Shown piece by piece: positions 15,310-23,279 of a stretch of 27,274 bases of DNA. The notes under the pieces were generated by a model, which saw only the letters and a program-made list of their open reading frames with translations, did no database searches and was not told the DNA's origin. The position numbers were made by a program, and so were the translations under genes. The DNA comes from UBA1067 sp050874585 (GTDB lineage Bacteria > Verrucomicrobiota > Kiritimatiellia > RFP12 > UBA1067), in the NCBI GenBank assembly GCA_050874585.1, contig JBNMKZ010000028.1:1-27274 (forward strand), given 5' to 3'. Every line of letters begins with the position of its first letter. Position 1 is the stretch's first letter.

Positions 15310-16523
15310 TTCCGAATGGTCCCGTTTCCGCAAACGGTGTACTTGTAGGTCGTCAGTTCCTCAAGCCCCATCGGTCCACGCGCATGGAGCTTGTCCGTCG
15401 AGATGCCGATTTCCGCACCCATGCCGAACTCCGCGCCATCCGTAAAGCGCGTCGAGGCATTGTGGTAGACGCAGGCGGAATCCACATCTCGCAGGAAGTC
15501 TGCCGCGTGCGCGGCATTTTCCGTCACAATGCAGTCGCTGTGGTGCGATGAATGGGTGTTGACGAAGTCAATGGCGGCCCGCCAGTCCGCGACTTTCGCA
15601 ACATTGAGGTCAAGCGAAAGGTATTCCGTCCCGACACCGTCCGTGTGCAGCCGAACGCCGCGTTCGTTCGCCCACGCCTCCACACGCGGCAGAAAGACGT
15701 CGGCTATGCGCTCGTTCACCAACAGGCATTCCGCCGCGTTGCAGGCACTGGGACGCTGAACCTTCGCATTGTCGAGGATGGCGAGTGCCATATCAAGGTT
15801 CGCCTCGTCATCCACGTAGAGGTGGCAAACGCCCTTGTAGTGCTTCAGCACGGGGATGAGCGCCGCCTCGCACATGGCCCGAATCAGGCGCTCGCCTCCT
15901 CTCGGTATCGCCACGTCAATCAGCCCGACGGCCCGCACCATCTCCCGCACGGCCTCGTGGTCGAGAATCGTGACCAACTGGACGGCATCCGCAATGCCAC
16001 GCCCGGCATCGACCTCGGCAAGAGCCTTCGCGACACTGTGCGCCAAGGCCGTATTCGAGCGAATGGCCTCCTTCCCGCCGCGCAAGATGATGGCGTTACC
16101 CGTCTTGAGGCAAAGTGCCGCCGTGTCGATGAAGACATTCGGACGCGACTCAAAGACAACGGCCACGACGCCGAAGGGCTCGCGGACCTTCCGAATCGTA
16201 ATCCCACTCGGGCGCGTCCGCTTCCAAATCGTCTCTCCCACGGGATCGGGCAAGCGGGCGACGGAGCGCACGCCCTCCACCATCGACCTGAAGCGCGCCT
16301 CCGTCAGCGTCAGGCGATCGATCATGGCCGGCGGAAGCCCCTTCTCACGCGCCGCCGCGACATCTTCGGCATTCGCCGCGAAGATAGCGGCCGACTGCGC
16401 CTCAAGCGTCTCGGCTATCTTCAGCAACGCCGCATCCTTTTCCGCCGTCGTCAACCGGCGAAGGGCCGAGGCCGCAGCGCGGGCCTTCACCGCCATTTCA
16501 TGAATTGTTTCTGCCGTATTCAT
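15306..16523 (-). CDS. proA: Gamma-glutamyl phosphate reductase
   Basis: It reduces gamma-glutamyl phosphate to glutamate semialdehyde with NADPH, the second step of proline synthesis. The 405-residue protein of the aldehyde dehydrogenase superfamily shows VREPFGVVAVVFESRPNV, the cofactor-binding GNAIILRGGKEA, the active-site Cys261 in QRPSACNAAECLLV, and HTDGVGTEYLS in place of the common DWxTEYL region. The C-terminal FGMGAEIGISTDKLHARGPMG is the ProA signature. The ATG at 16523 follows the DUF167 gene stop by 3 bases, with AGGGG upstream. proB is not in the window. Confidence 0.96.
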   Translation of the reverse strand: MNTAETIHEMAVKARAAASALRRLTTAEKDAALLKIAETLEAQSAAIFAANAEDVAAAREKGLPPAMIDRLTLTEARFRSMVEGVRSVARLPDPVGETIWKRTRPSGITIRKVREPFGVVAVVFESRPNVFIDTAALCLKTGNAIILRGGKEAIRSNTALAHSVAKALAEVDAGRGIADAVQLVTILDHEAVREMVRAVGLIDVAIPRGGERLIRAMCEAALIPVLKHYKGVCHLYVDDEANLDMALAILDNAKVQRPSACNAAECLLVNERIADVFLPRVEAWANERGVRLHTDGVGTEYLSLDLNVAKVADWRAAIDFVNTHSSHHSDCIVTENAAHAADFLRDVDSACVYHNASTRFTDGAEFGMGAEIGISTDKLHARGPMGLEELTTYKYTVCGNGTIRK

Positions 16524-16526
16524 CCA

Positions 16527-16823
16527 TTAACCCCTGTTCCCTACAACAACGCGTTCCACCTCATCCTGCGTGAGGCCGACAAGAAGTATCCGCTTCGTCT
16601 TCGACGTCTCGCCCGACTTGAAGACCACGCGGCTCTTCGGCAGGTCAAACGCCTCCGCCAGCGTCTCAACAAGCTCGCGGTTCGCCTTCCCGTCAACGGG
16701 TGCACAGCGGATGCGAACCTTCACCGCCTCGCCGAGGAGACCGTCGATTCCAGCCCGGGACGAACGCGGCTGGGCGCGGACATTCAGTACAACACCCTCA
16801 GAAGTCTGTGTGCAGTAGGACAT
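16527..16823 (-). CDS. DUF167 (YggU-family) small protein
   Basis: The product is a 98-residue cytoplasmic protein of the DUF167/YggU family, whose biochemical role is unknown. The family pattern is clear: GVVLNVRAQPRSSRAGIDG at the N-terminus, then VKVRIRCAPVDGKANRELVETLAEAF, then SRVVFKSGETSKTKRILLVG. The start at 16823 overlaps the end of the Sir2 gene by 26 bases in another frame. No later ATG exists before the conserved block, so the overlap is probably genuine. It sits between sir2 and proA in the compact operon. Confidence 0.9.
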   Translation of the reverse strand: MSYCTQTSEGVVLNVRAQPRSSRAGIDGLLGEAVKVRIRCAPVDGKANRELVETLAEAFDLPKSRVVFKSGETSKTKRILLVGLTQDEVERVVVGNRG

Positions 16824-17523
16824 CGGCGAACTCCTTCAAATCCCTGTAGGTTGCGGCGGCGTACTCATCGAGTGACGTCGGCTGGGCATTCACGATGAAG
16901 ACCTTTCCGCCCGCCTGAAGCGTCAGGCGCGGCAGTCCCGCCGCCGGATAGACGGTCAATGACGTGCCGAGAACGAGGAAGACGTCGCTTCGAATCGCCA
17001 GCGACTGGGCCGCCGTCAGGGCCTCCTCGGGCAATGCCTCGCCGAAGAAAGTGATGTCGGGTTTGAAGACTCCGCCGCAGGGACAGTGTGGAATCGGCTC
17101 GTGCTTCAGCATCTCCAGGATTTCATCGAACGTCCGAACCGCCCCGCACCGGCGGCAGTGGTGCAAGCGCGGCGAACCGTGCACCTCGTAGACATTCGTC
17201 GAACCCGCCCGCTGATGAAGCATGTCAATGTTCTGCGTGGCAATCCCATCCAGTCGCCCGGCGCGTTCCAACTTGACGAGTGCCTCATGCACGGGACCCG
17301 GGCGAAACGCCTTCAGCCCATAGACGAGTTCGGCACATCCCCGATAGTAGATGGAAGGATCGCGATCGAACCAGTCAATGTCGAAGATGCGCTCCGCGTC
17401 AGGTTGCTTGTAGAGCCCCTGCGGACCGCGAAAGTCGGGTATGCCACAGAGCGTCGACACGCCTGCTCCCGTCAACGCGCCCACGCACCGCGCCTGCCGA
17501 ATCGCCTCAATCAGCCGTTTCAT
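16798..17523 (-). CDS. Sir2-family NAD-dependent protein deacylase
   Basis: This sirtuin of 241 residues removes acyl groups from lysines using NAD+. Seen in order are the NAD-binding LTGAGVSTLCGIPDFRG (18-33), TQNIDMLHQRAG (97-107), catalytic His115 in VHGS, the zinc ligands Cys123-x2-Cys126 and Cys147-x-Cys149, FKPDITFFGE (153-162) and LVLGTSLTVYPAAGLP (184-198). Zinc loops are short (20 residues). The open frame runs much further upstream, antisense-like within tadA, but the ATG at 17523 with GGAGG nine bases before it is the true start. It overlaps the tadA end by 17 bases. The CobB-like class III versus other bacterial sirtuin class is not decided. Confidence 0.93.
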   Translation of the reverse strand: MKRLIEAIRQARCVGALTGAGVSTLCGIPDFRGPQGLYKQPDAERIFDIDWFDRDPSIYYRGCAELVYGLKAFRPGPVHEALVKLERAGRLDGIATQNIDMLHQRAGSTNVYEVHGSPRLHHCRRCGAVRTFDEILEMLKHEPIPHCPCGGVFKPDITFFGEALPEEALTAAQSLAIRSDVFLVLGTSLTVYPAAGLPRLTLQAGGKVFIVNAQPTSLDEYAAATYRDLKEFADVLLHTDF

Positions 17524-18028
17524 TCTTTCGCGCCTCCTCTTTCTCGGCGCGGCGGCGGCGGAAGAACGCCTGCAGGACATCCCGGCAGGGCCCCTCCAAA
17601 ATGCCGCGCACGACCTCGGGATGATGATTGATACCGGGATGGTCGAAAATGCCGAAGGTTGTGCCGCCGCCACGCTTCGGATCCGACACGCCCCAAACCA
17701 CCGTCTTGATGCGGGCGAGGACAATCGCCCCGGCACACATGGGGCACGGCTCCTTCGTGACATAGAGCCGCGCATTCGAAAGCCGCCAGTTTCCCTTCGC
17801 CGCGAAGGCCGCCGACAGGGCCAGCATTTCGGCATGGGCCGTGGCATCCGACAGCATCTCCGTCTGGTTGTGCGCACGCCCGAGGATGCGCACGGCCGAA
17901 GGCGGGGTCGCCTCATCGGACGGCTCCTCAACAATGACGCACCCGGTCGGCACTTCCCCATCGGCCGCCGCTTTTTCGGCCTCCCGAAGGGCCATGCGCA
18001 TGAAGAACTCGTCAAATGCCGCGCTCAT
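17507..18028 (-). CDS. tadA: tRNA-specific adenosine deaminase
   Basis: It deaminates adenosine 34 to inosine in the tRNA-Arg anticodon. The 173-residue protein has the zinc and proton-shuttle motif HAE (His65, Glu67) in DATAHAEMLAL and PCPMC (Cys95, Cys98). EVPTGCVIV comes near the N-terminus and PKRGGGTTFGIFDHPGINH after the active site. Two departures from the usual form are an insertion of about 10 residues after VIV (EEPSDEATPPSAVR) and a basic C-terminal tail RRRRAEKEEARKNE. The ATG at 18028 lies one base after the stop of the pseudouridine synthase gene; an in-frame start at 18043 overlapping that gene is possible. The gene overlaps sir2 by 17 bases. Confidence 0.93.
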   Translation of the reverse strand: MSAAFDEFFMRMALREAEKAAADGEVPTGCVIVEEPSDEATPPSAVRILGRAHNQTEMLSDATAHAEMLALSAAFAAKGNWRLSNARLYVTKEPCPMCAGAIVLARIKTVVWGVSDPKRGGGTTFGIFDHPGINHHPEVVRGILEGPCRDVLQAFFRRRRAEKEEARKNETAD

Positions 18029-18029
18029 C

Positions 18030-18764
18030 TCAAAGACATCCAAGTTCGTCCGCCGTCAGGTCGCGCCACGCGCCGGGCTGAAGGTCGTCCGGCAGGCGAA
18101 GATCGCCAATCGCCACACGCTTCAACGAAACGACCACCAAATGCGCCGCGCTGCACATGTACCGAATCTGACGCTTGCGCCCCTCGCGCAGGCGGAAGCG
18201 CAACGTGTGGACGTTGTTGTCTCCAACCTGAAGGACTTCCACGGGCACGGGACGAATCCGATAGCCGTCCGGGAGGGTAATCTCGGATCGAAGGATGCGC
18301 AGCTTGTCCTCAGACCAGCGTCCCGCCGCACGGACAATATAAGTCTTCTCGTGCTCGAAGCGCGGATGCGTGAGCCGAAGGGTCAGGTCGCCGTCGTTCG
18401 ACATCAGAAGCAGTCCCTCGCTGTCCTTGTCGAGCCGCCCAACGGGCACGAGGCGCTCGGGAATGCGTCCGCGAATCAGATCGGCGACCGTCTCACCGCC
18501 AAAGGGATCGGAAACCGTTGACAGCACGCCCACGGGCTTATAGAGCATAATCGTCCGCTTGCGCTCCGCACCGGCCAGCAATCGACCGTCCACCTTGATT
18601 CGTGCGGCGACGGGGTCAACCCGCGCCCCGGCCTCCTTCACGACAATGCCATCCACCGTAACACGCCCGGCGGCGATGATTTCCGCCGCCTTCCGCCGCG
18701 AGGCAATGCCCGCATGAGCCAGCACATTCTGAAGCCGTTCCTGTTTCTCGTCATTCTCCTGCAT
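18030..18764 (-). CDS. RluB/RsuA-family pseudouridine synthase
   Basis: It converts a uridine in rRNA to pseudouridine. An S4 RNA-binding domain (residues 8-60, RLQNVLAHAGIASRRKAAE) is followed by the catalytic domain. Asp112 sits in VPVGRLDKDSEGLLL; LYKPVGVLSTV precedes it, and the late REGRKRQIRYMCSAAHL is the RsuA/RluB signature. The 244-residue length suits RluB/RluE/RsuA members; which rRNA site is modified cannot be told. Its ATG directly abuts the ybeY stop (TGAATG), and its stop is one base before the tadA ATG. The neighbourhood is rich in RNA-modification and ribosome-maturation functions. Confidence 0.93.
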   Translation of the reverse strand: MQENDEKQERLQNVLAHAGIASRRKAAEIIAAGRVTVDGIVVKEAGARVDPVAARIKVDGRLLAGAERKRTIMLYKPVGVLSTVSDPFGGETVADLIRGRIPERLVPVGRLDKDSEGLLLMSNDGDLTLRLTHPRFEHEKTYIVRAAGRWSEDKLRILRSEITLPDGYRIRPVPVEVLQVGDNNVHTLRFRLREGRKRQIRYMCSAAHLVVVSLKRVAIGDLRLPDDLQPGAWRDLTADELGCL

Positions 18765-19232
18765 TCAAATCCGTCCTTCCCGGCCGCTTTTCCGTCTCCA
18801 GTCCGCAAGCCATCCAAGTTCGCGCCGGCGCATCCGCGCATAGTCACGCGGCGCATGGTCATCCGCCCCCGAGAGATGGTCCATCCCGTGGGCGATGTAG
18901 AGGAGCAGTTCCTCCGTCGGCGACCAGCCCTTCCGCCGCGGCGCGGCACTTTCGGCCCGCGTGCAATTCACGAAGAGTTCGCCGTAAACCCCCTCGGGCT
19001 CCGGCGGAATGGCATCATACCCCTGCGTAATGACATCGGTCGCCCCCTCGATGCCCATCACGGCCCGATGCGCCGCATCCGAACCCGCGTCATCCTGGAG
19101 GTGCACGACCACCTCACGAAAGGCCACGCCAATGCGCGCAGACGAACGCGCCGCAAAAAAGTCAGCCGCCGCACGAAGCTCGGCCTTCGTCAGCCCGAAC
19201 CCATGCGGCAACCGTCCCTCAATGCGCGTCAT
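18765..19232 (-). CDS. ybeY: rRNA maturation endonuclease YbeY
   Basis: This single-domain metal-dependent RNase is involved in 16S rRNA 3' end maturation and ribosome quality control. The 155-residue protein has the zinc signature HGMDHLSGADDH with His115, His119 and His125, and the preceding GVYGELFVN segment. The order matches YbeY, though the usual HGxLHLxGYDH core is altered (Met for Leu, Ser-Gly-Ala-Asp for Gly-Tyr). The open frame extends 38 codons upstream through the DUF1080 gene. The ATG at 19232, 7 bases after that gene's stop and preceded by GAGG, is the sensible start. Confidence 0.9.
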   Translation of the reverse strand: MTRIEGRLPHGFGLTKAELRAAADFFAARSSARIGVAFREVVVHLQDDAGSDAAHRAVMGIEGATDVITQGYDAIPPEPEGVYGELFVNCTRAESAAPRRKGWSPTEELLLYIAHGMDHLSGADDHAPRDYARMRRRELGWLADWRRKSGREGRI

Positions 19233-19239
19233 GCCGTCC

Positions 19240-20280
19240 TCAGTGAAGAATCGGCGTGAGGTACATGTTCTTGTAGTCCGCGTCCGAATGGTCACCCTGC
19301 AGGTAAATCGGACCCGGCACGAAGTCGTTGGAGTCAATCGCCCCACCGGTCACGCCTTCCACCGGCTGGTTGTCGATGATTTTCTCACCGTTCAGCACGA
19401 CCGTCACATGGCGCTTGTAGAGCGTGACATCCACGTGCTGCCACTCGTTCGCCTTCTTTTCGGCCGCGACCTTCGGCGTAATGCGCCCGTAGAACGCCGC
19501 CATGTTGTGGCAGTCCACCGGCTTGCCGTAGGAGTCGATTACCTGGATTTCATACCGTCCGCGCAGATAGACGCCCGAATTGCACTTCGGCAGGACGCGC
19601 ACGTCGTAGGACAGGCGGAAGTCGAAGAAATCATCGCGCTTCGAAATGAGGTTCGCGTTCGAGCCGAAGCCATCGCCCTTCTCATCGCGCTGGATGCGAT
19701 TCGACAGAACGCCGTCCTTGATGGTCCAGCCGAAATGGGCCTCGGGTTCCTTTGACTGCCAGGCATCGATGCCGCCAGCCAGCAGGTCAATCGGTGCACC
19801 GTAGACGGCCCGCGTCAAATCCGGGGCCGCGCCAACCGGCGGAATGCGCTTGCCCTTGAACGACTTCGAACCGAGGGACTTACCGTCCTTATCCGTTATC
19901 GTCTCCACGCAGTCAAGTTCCGAACCTCTCGCGGCGAACGAGAAGTTGCGCCACTTGTCCTTGCCCGCGCCCATCCTGAACGTGAGCGTATTGCCCGCAA
20001 TGGCGAATTCGTCCACCTTGAACGGACTCGCCCAGCGCCAGAGGAACGTCACCGCGCCCTTGCCATCCGCGCCTTTCTCAACCTTGAGCCAGCCGGCCTT
20101 CATCGCGTCATACGGAAGATCGACCGCCCACATTCCCTCAATCGAGCACTTCGGGCAGACCATGCAGGAAGCCGACTCGGAAGTCCCGCATCCCGCGTTC
20201 CCAATCGGTGCACTCGTACAGCCGACAACGGCCGCCATACCTGCGGCAACCGCCGCGATCGTCCAACTCCTGTTCGTCAT
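19240..20280 (-). CDS. DUF1080 (3-keto-disaccharide hydrolase-like) lipoprotein
   Basis: This is a predicted lipoprotein of 346 residues. A lipobox VVGC with Cys21 follows a hydrophobic AAVAAGMAAVV. A short Cys-rich segment has Cys31, Cys39, Cys42 and Cys45 (CMVCPKC). A beta-domain (about 46-145) is followed by a DUF1080/concanavalin-like domain (about 161-346) with FDFRLSYDVRVLPKCNSGVYLRGRYE, NEWQHVDVTLYKRHVTVVLNG and GPIYLQGDHSD. DUF1080 proteins include glycoside hydrolases acting on 3-keto sugars, and many are uncharacterised; the substrate here is unknown. A perfect AAGGAG precedes the ATG by 9 bases. It is odd to find this envelope protein 7 bases ahead of ybeY in a housekeeping operon. 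Confidence 0.88.
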   Translation of the reverse strand: MTNRSWTIAAVAAGMAAVVGCTSAPIGNAGCGTSESASCMVCPKCSIEGMWAVDLPYDAMKAGWLKVEKGADGKGAVTFLWRWASPFKVDEFAIAGNTLTFRMGAGKDKWRNFSFAARGSELDCVETITDKDGKSLGSKSFKGKRIPPVGAAPDLTRAVYGAPIDLLAGGIDAWQSKEPEAHFGWTIKDGVLSNRIQRDEKGDGFGSNANLISKRDDFFDFRLSYDVRVLPKCNSGVYLRGRYEIQVIDSYGKPVDCHNMAAFYGRITPKVAAEKKANEWQHVDVTLYKRHVTVVLNGEKIIDNQPVEGVTGGAIDSNDFVPGPIYLQGDHSDADYKNMYLTPILH

Positions 20281-20332
20281 TTTGTTGTCTCCTTATTTAG
20301 GGTTAGTGAAAGAAACGGCGCAAAGTCGCACA

Positions 20333-20349
20333 CGCGGGTCAGTCCCGCG
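20333..20349 (-). terminator. Small hairpin overlapping the thrH stop
   Basis: CGCGGG at 20333-20338 pairs with CCCGCG at 20344-20349 around five bases that include the thrH stop codon. There is no U-run after it, so it may only attenuate transcription into the DUF1080 gene or be incidental. Confidence 0.25.
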
Positions 20350-20944
20350 CAGCGGCGAAAATCGCCTCCGCAAACGCCCCATAGTCGTCGAACGCCGGGA
20401 GGTCAGGGTTCGCCGCCTTGATGGCATCCGTCGAGCGGAAGAGGAAGCCGGCTTTGGAGGCACGAATCATGCCCAAGTCGTTGAAACTGTCACCGGCGGC
20501 AATCGTCTCGAATCCGCAGCTCTGCAAGGCCTTCACCGTCGTCAGTTTCGACTGTGGGCAACGCATCCGATAGCCCGTAATCTCGCCATTTGCCGCGACC
20601 TCAAGCGAATTGCAAAACAGCGTCGGCCAGTTCAGCTTCTTCATCAGCGGACGACCGAACTGCTCAAACGTGTCGGAGAGAATCATCACCTGCATCCGCT
20701 CGCGCAACTTCTCAAGGAACTCGCTCGCGCCTTCGAGAGGCTCAATCTTGGCGATCACCTCCTCAATCTCGTGCAGGCCAAGCCCGTGCTTCTTCAGCAG
20801 GTCGATGCGGTAGTGCATCAGCTTGTCGTAGTCCGGCTCGTCACGCGTCGTGCGGCGGAATTCGGGGATACCCGTCTTCTCGGCAAAGGCAATCCAAATC
20901 TCCGGCACCAGAACACCCTCAAGATCCAGGCACGTAATGTACAT
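20339..20944 (-). CDS. thrH: ThrH-type phosphoserine phosphatase / homoserine phosphotransferase
   Basis: This HAD-superfamily enzyme is close to Pseudomonas ThrH, which dephosphorylates phosphoserine and can transfer the phosphate to homoserine. The 201-residue product starts MYITCLDLEGVLVPEIWIAF, the ThrH N-terminus, with nucleophile Asp7 and Glu9 in DLEG. ILSDTFEQFGRPL is motif II and AAGDSFNDLGMI is motif IV with the metal-binding Asp pair. The open frame starts at 20974, but the ATG at 20944 has GAAGG nine bases upstream and gives the family start. It follows the AICAR transformylase gene by 38 bases. Confidence 0.93.
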   Translation of the reverse strand: MYITCLDLEGVLVPEIWIAFAEKTGIPEFRRTTRDEPDYDKLMHYRIDLLKKHGLGLHEIEEVIAKIEPLEGASEFLEKLRERMQVMILSDTFEQFGRPLMKKLNWPTLFCNSLEVAANGEITGYRMRCPQSKLTTVKALQSCGFETIAAGDSFNDLGMIRASKAGFLFRSTDAIKAANPDLPAFDDYGAFAEAIFAAARD

Positions 20945-20982
20945 TTTCTTTTCCTTCTTTCTGATTGGTTTCAAACTGATGA

Positions 20983-22281
20983 TTAGTGACGGAAGCTCCG
21001 CTGGCCCGTGAAGACCATCGCGACATTCGCCTCGTTGCAGCAGTCGATCACGTCCCAGTCGCGGATGGCCCCGCCCGGCTGGACAATGGAGGTGATGCCC
21101 TCGCGAATGCCAACCTCGGCACCATCCCTAAACGGGAAGAACGCATCCGAAACCATGGCGCACCCGGGCAGTCCGCCCTTCTCGGCCTTCGTCTGCTCCA
21201 TGATGGCGGCCTGCTTGCGGACACCCTCCTCCTCGCCGAACGCCAGGCGAAGGTCGTTGTAGGGTTTGCCATAGGTCTCCCACGCAATCCAGTCGGCGTA
21301 CTTCGTATAGGCCTTGTCGCGGGCAATCTCGGCAACGCCCACGCGATCCTGTTCGCCCGTGCCGATGCCGACCGTCACCCCGTCCTTCACATAAAGGACC
21401 GAGTTCGACGTCACGCCAGCCTCGACAAGCCAACCGAACACGAGGTCCTCGTACTCCTTCGCCGTCGGCAGTCGCTTGATGGCATGGTCCTCGTACGTGA
21501 CAGCCCCCGTCGCCTTGTCCGTCACCTTGCGATGGCAGAACGCCGGCATGAAGTCCTCCGGCTTGCGCGCATTGGCCGAAAACGAGGTCTGTGCCACAAT
21601 GCCCCCGTCTATCAGGCTCTTGAAGTCAATCACGTGCTTCGCCACAAAATCGGTCAGCCGCGCCATATTGCGGATGCGGAAGACGCGCAGGTTCTTCTTC
21701 GTCGCGAAAAGGTCCATCACGCCCGGCTGGAAGTCCGGGGCAACGACGACTTCGGCGTAGTTCTGAATGATGAGTTTCGCCGTCTCGATGTCGCAGTCGC
21801 GATTCAGGGCAATCGCCCCACCGAACGCCGCGAGGCGGTCGGCCTTGTTCGCCCGAAAATACGCCTCGGCCAGCGTCGAGCCGGTCGCCACACCACACGG
21901 ATTGTTGTGCTTGACGATGACGGCGCACGGCTTGTCCATCAGGTAGCGCAGGATGTTCAGCGCATTGTCCGTGTCGGTGACGTTCGTCTTCCCGGGATGC
22001 TTGCCGCTCTGCAGGAGTTCCGGCACGGACGCCAAATAGCGGCCCGGCTGAACCAGTTCAATGTCGCCCAGCACGAGGTTCCCGTTGACGAGGCGATAGA
22101 GCGCCGCCTCCTGCCCGGGATTCTCCCCGTAGCGCAGGCCTTTGTTCTCGCCGCCCACATTCCACGTCACCTTCTCATACGAGAGGGTCTGACGGCTGTC
22201 ACCGTCAATGAACGAAATCTCCATCTTGGGCGCGAAGTGCTCGGCCTCGATTGTCTTGTACGCTTCCTTCAGGTCTTTCAT
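20983..22281 (-). CDS. Stand-alone AICAR transformylase (PurH C-terminal domain only)
   Basis: It transfers a formyl group from 10-formyl-tetrahydrofolate to AICAR, giving FAICAR in purine synthesis. The 432-residue protein is the AICARFT part of PurH: LRYGENPGQEAALY (49-62), the catalytic IVKHNNPCGVA with Lys124-His125, AFGGAIALNRDCD, and a C-terminal block with SDAFFPFRDG, PGGAIRDWDVI and NVAMVFTGQRSFRH. The IMP cyclohydrolase (MGS-like) domain of about 200 residues that normally comes first in PurH is absent, and no such gene is in the window. IMP cyclohydrolase must then be supplied elsewhere. The ATG overlaps the UDP-glucuronate decarboxylase stop (ATGA). GC content and style match the neighbours. 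Confidence 0.9.
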   Translation of the reverse strand: MKDLKEAYKTIEAEHFAPKMEISFIDGDSRQTLSYEKVTWNVGGENKGLRYGENPGQEAALYRLVNGNLVLGDIELVQPGRYLASVPELLQSGKHPGKTNVTDTDNALNILRYLMDKPCAVIVKHNNPCGVATGSTLAEAYFRANKADRLAAFGGAIALNRDCDIETAKLIIQNYAEVVVAPDFQPGVMDLFATKKNLRVFRIRNMARLTDFVAKHVIDFKSLIDGGIVAQTSFSANARKPEDFMPAFCHRKVTDKATGAVTYEDHAIKRLPTAKEYEDLVFGWLVEAGVTSNSVLYVKDGVTVGIGTGEQDRVGVAEIARDKAYTKYADWIAWETYGKPYNDLRLAFGEEEGVRKQAAIMEQTKAEKGGLPGCAMVSDAFFPFRDGAEVGIREGITSIVQPGGAIRDWDVIDCCNEANVAMVFTGQRSFRH

Positions 22282-23270
22282 GTGTATTTCTTCCTAAAAT
22301 AGTCAATCGTCCGCGCCAGCCCGTCGGCCAGCGGAATGCACGGCTCCCAGCCCAGCAGGGCTTTCGCCCGCGTGATGTCGGGCTTGCGCCGCCGCGGATC
22401 GTCCCCCGGCAGGGGACGATGGACGAGCCGCGCCTTCGTCTCGGAAATCAGCCGAAGTGTCATCTCCGCCAGCTGGGCAATCGTATACTCGCCCGGATTG
22501 CCCACGTTGAGGACGGGCGCACCCAGCCCTTCCGCCGCAAAGAACGCACGGATGCGGGCCTTCGGCACGTCCGCATAAGCGCGAAATGCCGCGATTAAGT
22601 CGTCGCAGTACTGGAAACTGCGCGTCTGGCTCCCGTCCCCGAAGACGGTCAAATCCTCGCCGCGCAGGGCCTGCATGATGAAATTGGAAATAACGCGACC
22701 ATCCTGCGGATGCATCCGCGGCCCATAAGTATTGAAGATGCGCACCATCCGGGCATCGACATCAAACTGACGAATGTAGTCCGCCACCAGCGTCTCCGCC
22801 AAACGCTTGCCCTCGTCGTAGCAGCTACGCACGCCGATCGTATTCACGTTGCCCCAATAATCCTCGGGCTGCGGATGGACGGACGGGTCGCCATAGACCT
22901 CGCTCGTCGAGCAGTGCAGGAGCACGGAACCGCCGCGCCGCGCCAGTTCAAGGCAAAGCAGAATCCCCTTGACGGATGTCATCGTCGTGAAGATTGGCCG
23001 CGCCTGATAGTGAACGGGTGATGCTGGACACGCCAAGTTGTAGATTGCCGCGAAAGGACCAAATTCCGCCGCGACCTGCTCGGGCGTCAGATTACAGACA
23101 TCCGCCTCAACCAGTCGAAAGGCGGGATTTGCCGCAAGATGTGCGATGTTTTCGCGCGTTCCAGTGTACAGGTTATCCACGGCAACCACACGGTAGCCGT
23201 CATTCAAAAGCCGTTCGCAGAGATGACTTCCGAGGAAGCCCGCTCCACCTGTAACCAAAACCGAATCCAT
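22278..23270 (-). CDS. UDP-glucuronate decarboxylase-like NAD-dependent epimerase/dehydratase
   Basis: This is a short-chain (SDR) nucleotide-sugar enzyme of 330 residues that probably converts UDP-glucuronate to UDP-xylose. Visible are VLVTGGAGFLGSHLCERLL (4-22, Rossmann glycine motif), YNLACPASPVHYQ, STSEVYGDP (Ser/Thr of the triad), SCYDEGKRLAETL with Tyr141 and Lys145, RIFNTYGPRMHPQDGRV, FGDGSQTRSFQYCDDL and NVGNPGEYTI. This series is diagnostic of UXS-type decarboxylases. The ATG at 23270 is preferred over the ORF start at 23309 because it begins the Rossmann strand and lies 9 bases after a TATACT box. It leads the long operon and overlaps the AICAR transformylase start by 4 bases. Confidence 0.9.
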   Translation of the reverse strand: MDSVLVTGGAGFLGSHLCERLLNDGYRVVAVDNLYTGTRENIAHLAANPAFRLVEADVCNLTPEQVAAEFGPFAAIYNLACPASPVHYQARPIFTTMTSVKGILLCLELARRGGSVLLHCSTSEVYGDPSVHPQPEDYWGNVNTIGVRSCYDEGKRLAETLVADYIRQFDVDARMVRIFNTYGPRMHPQDGRVISNFIMQALRGEDLTVFGDGSQTRSFQYCDDLIAAFRAYADVPKARIRAFFAAEGLGAPVLNVGNPGEYTIAQLAEMTLRLISETKARLVHRPLPGDDPRRRKPDITRAKALLGWEPCIPLADGLARTIDYFRKKYT

Positions 23271-23279
23271 TGGGCGTAA

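Noticed and set aside
15552..16898. 448-codon open frame on the plus strand
   Set aside because: It is a shadow of proA and the DUF167 gene on the opposite strand, with no coherent domain.
17524..18015. Long N-terminal extension of the Sir2 open frame
   Set aside because: It overlaps tadA entirely in another frame and is Arg/Ser-rich nonsense. The sirtuin starts at 17523 with a good ribosome site.
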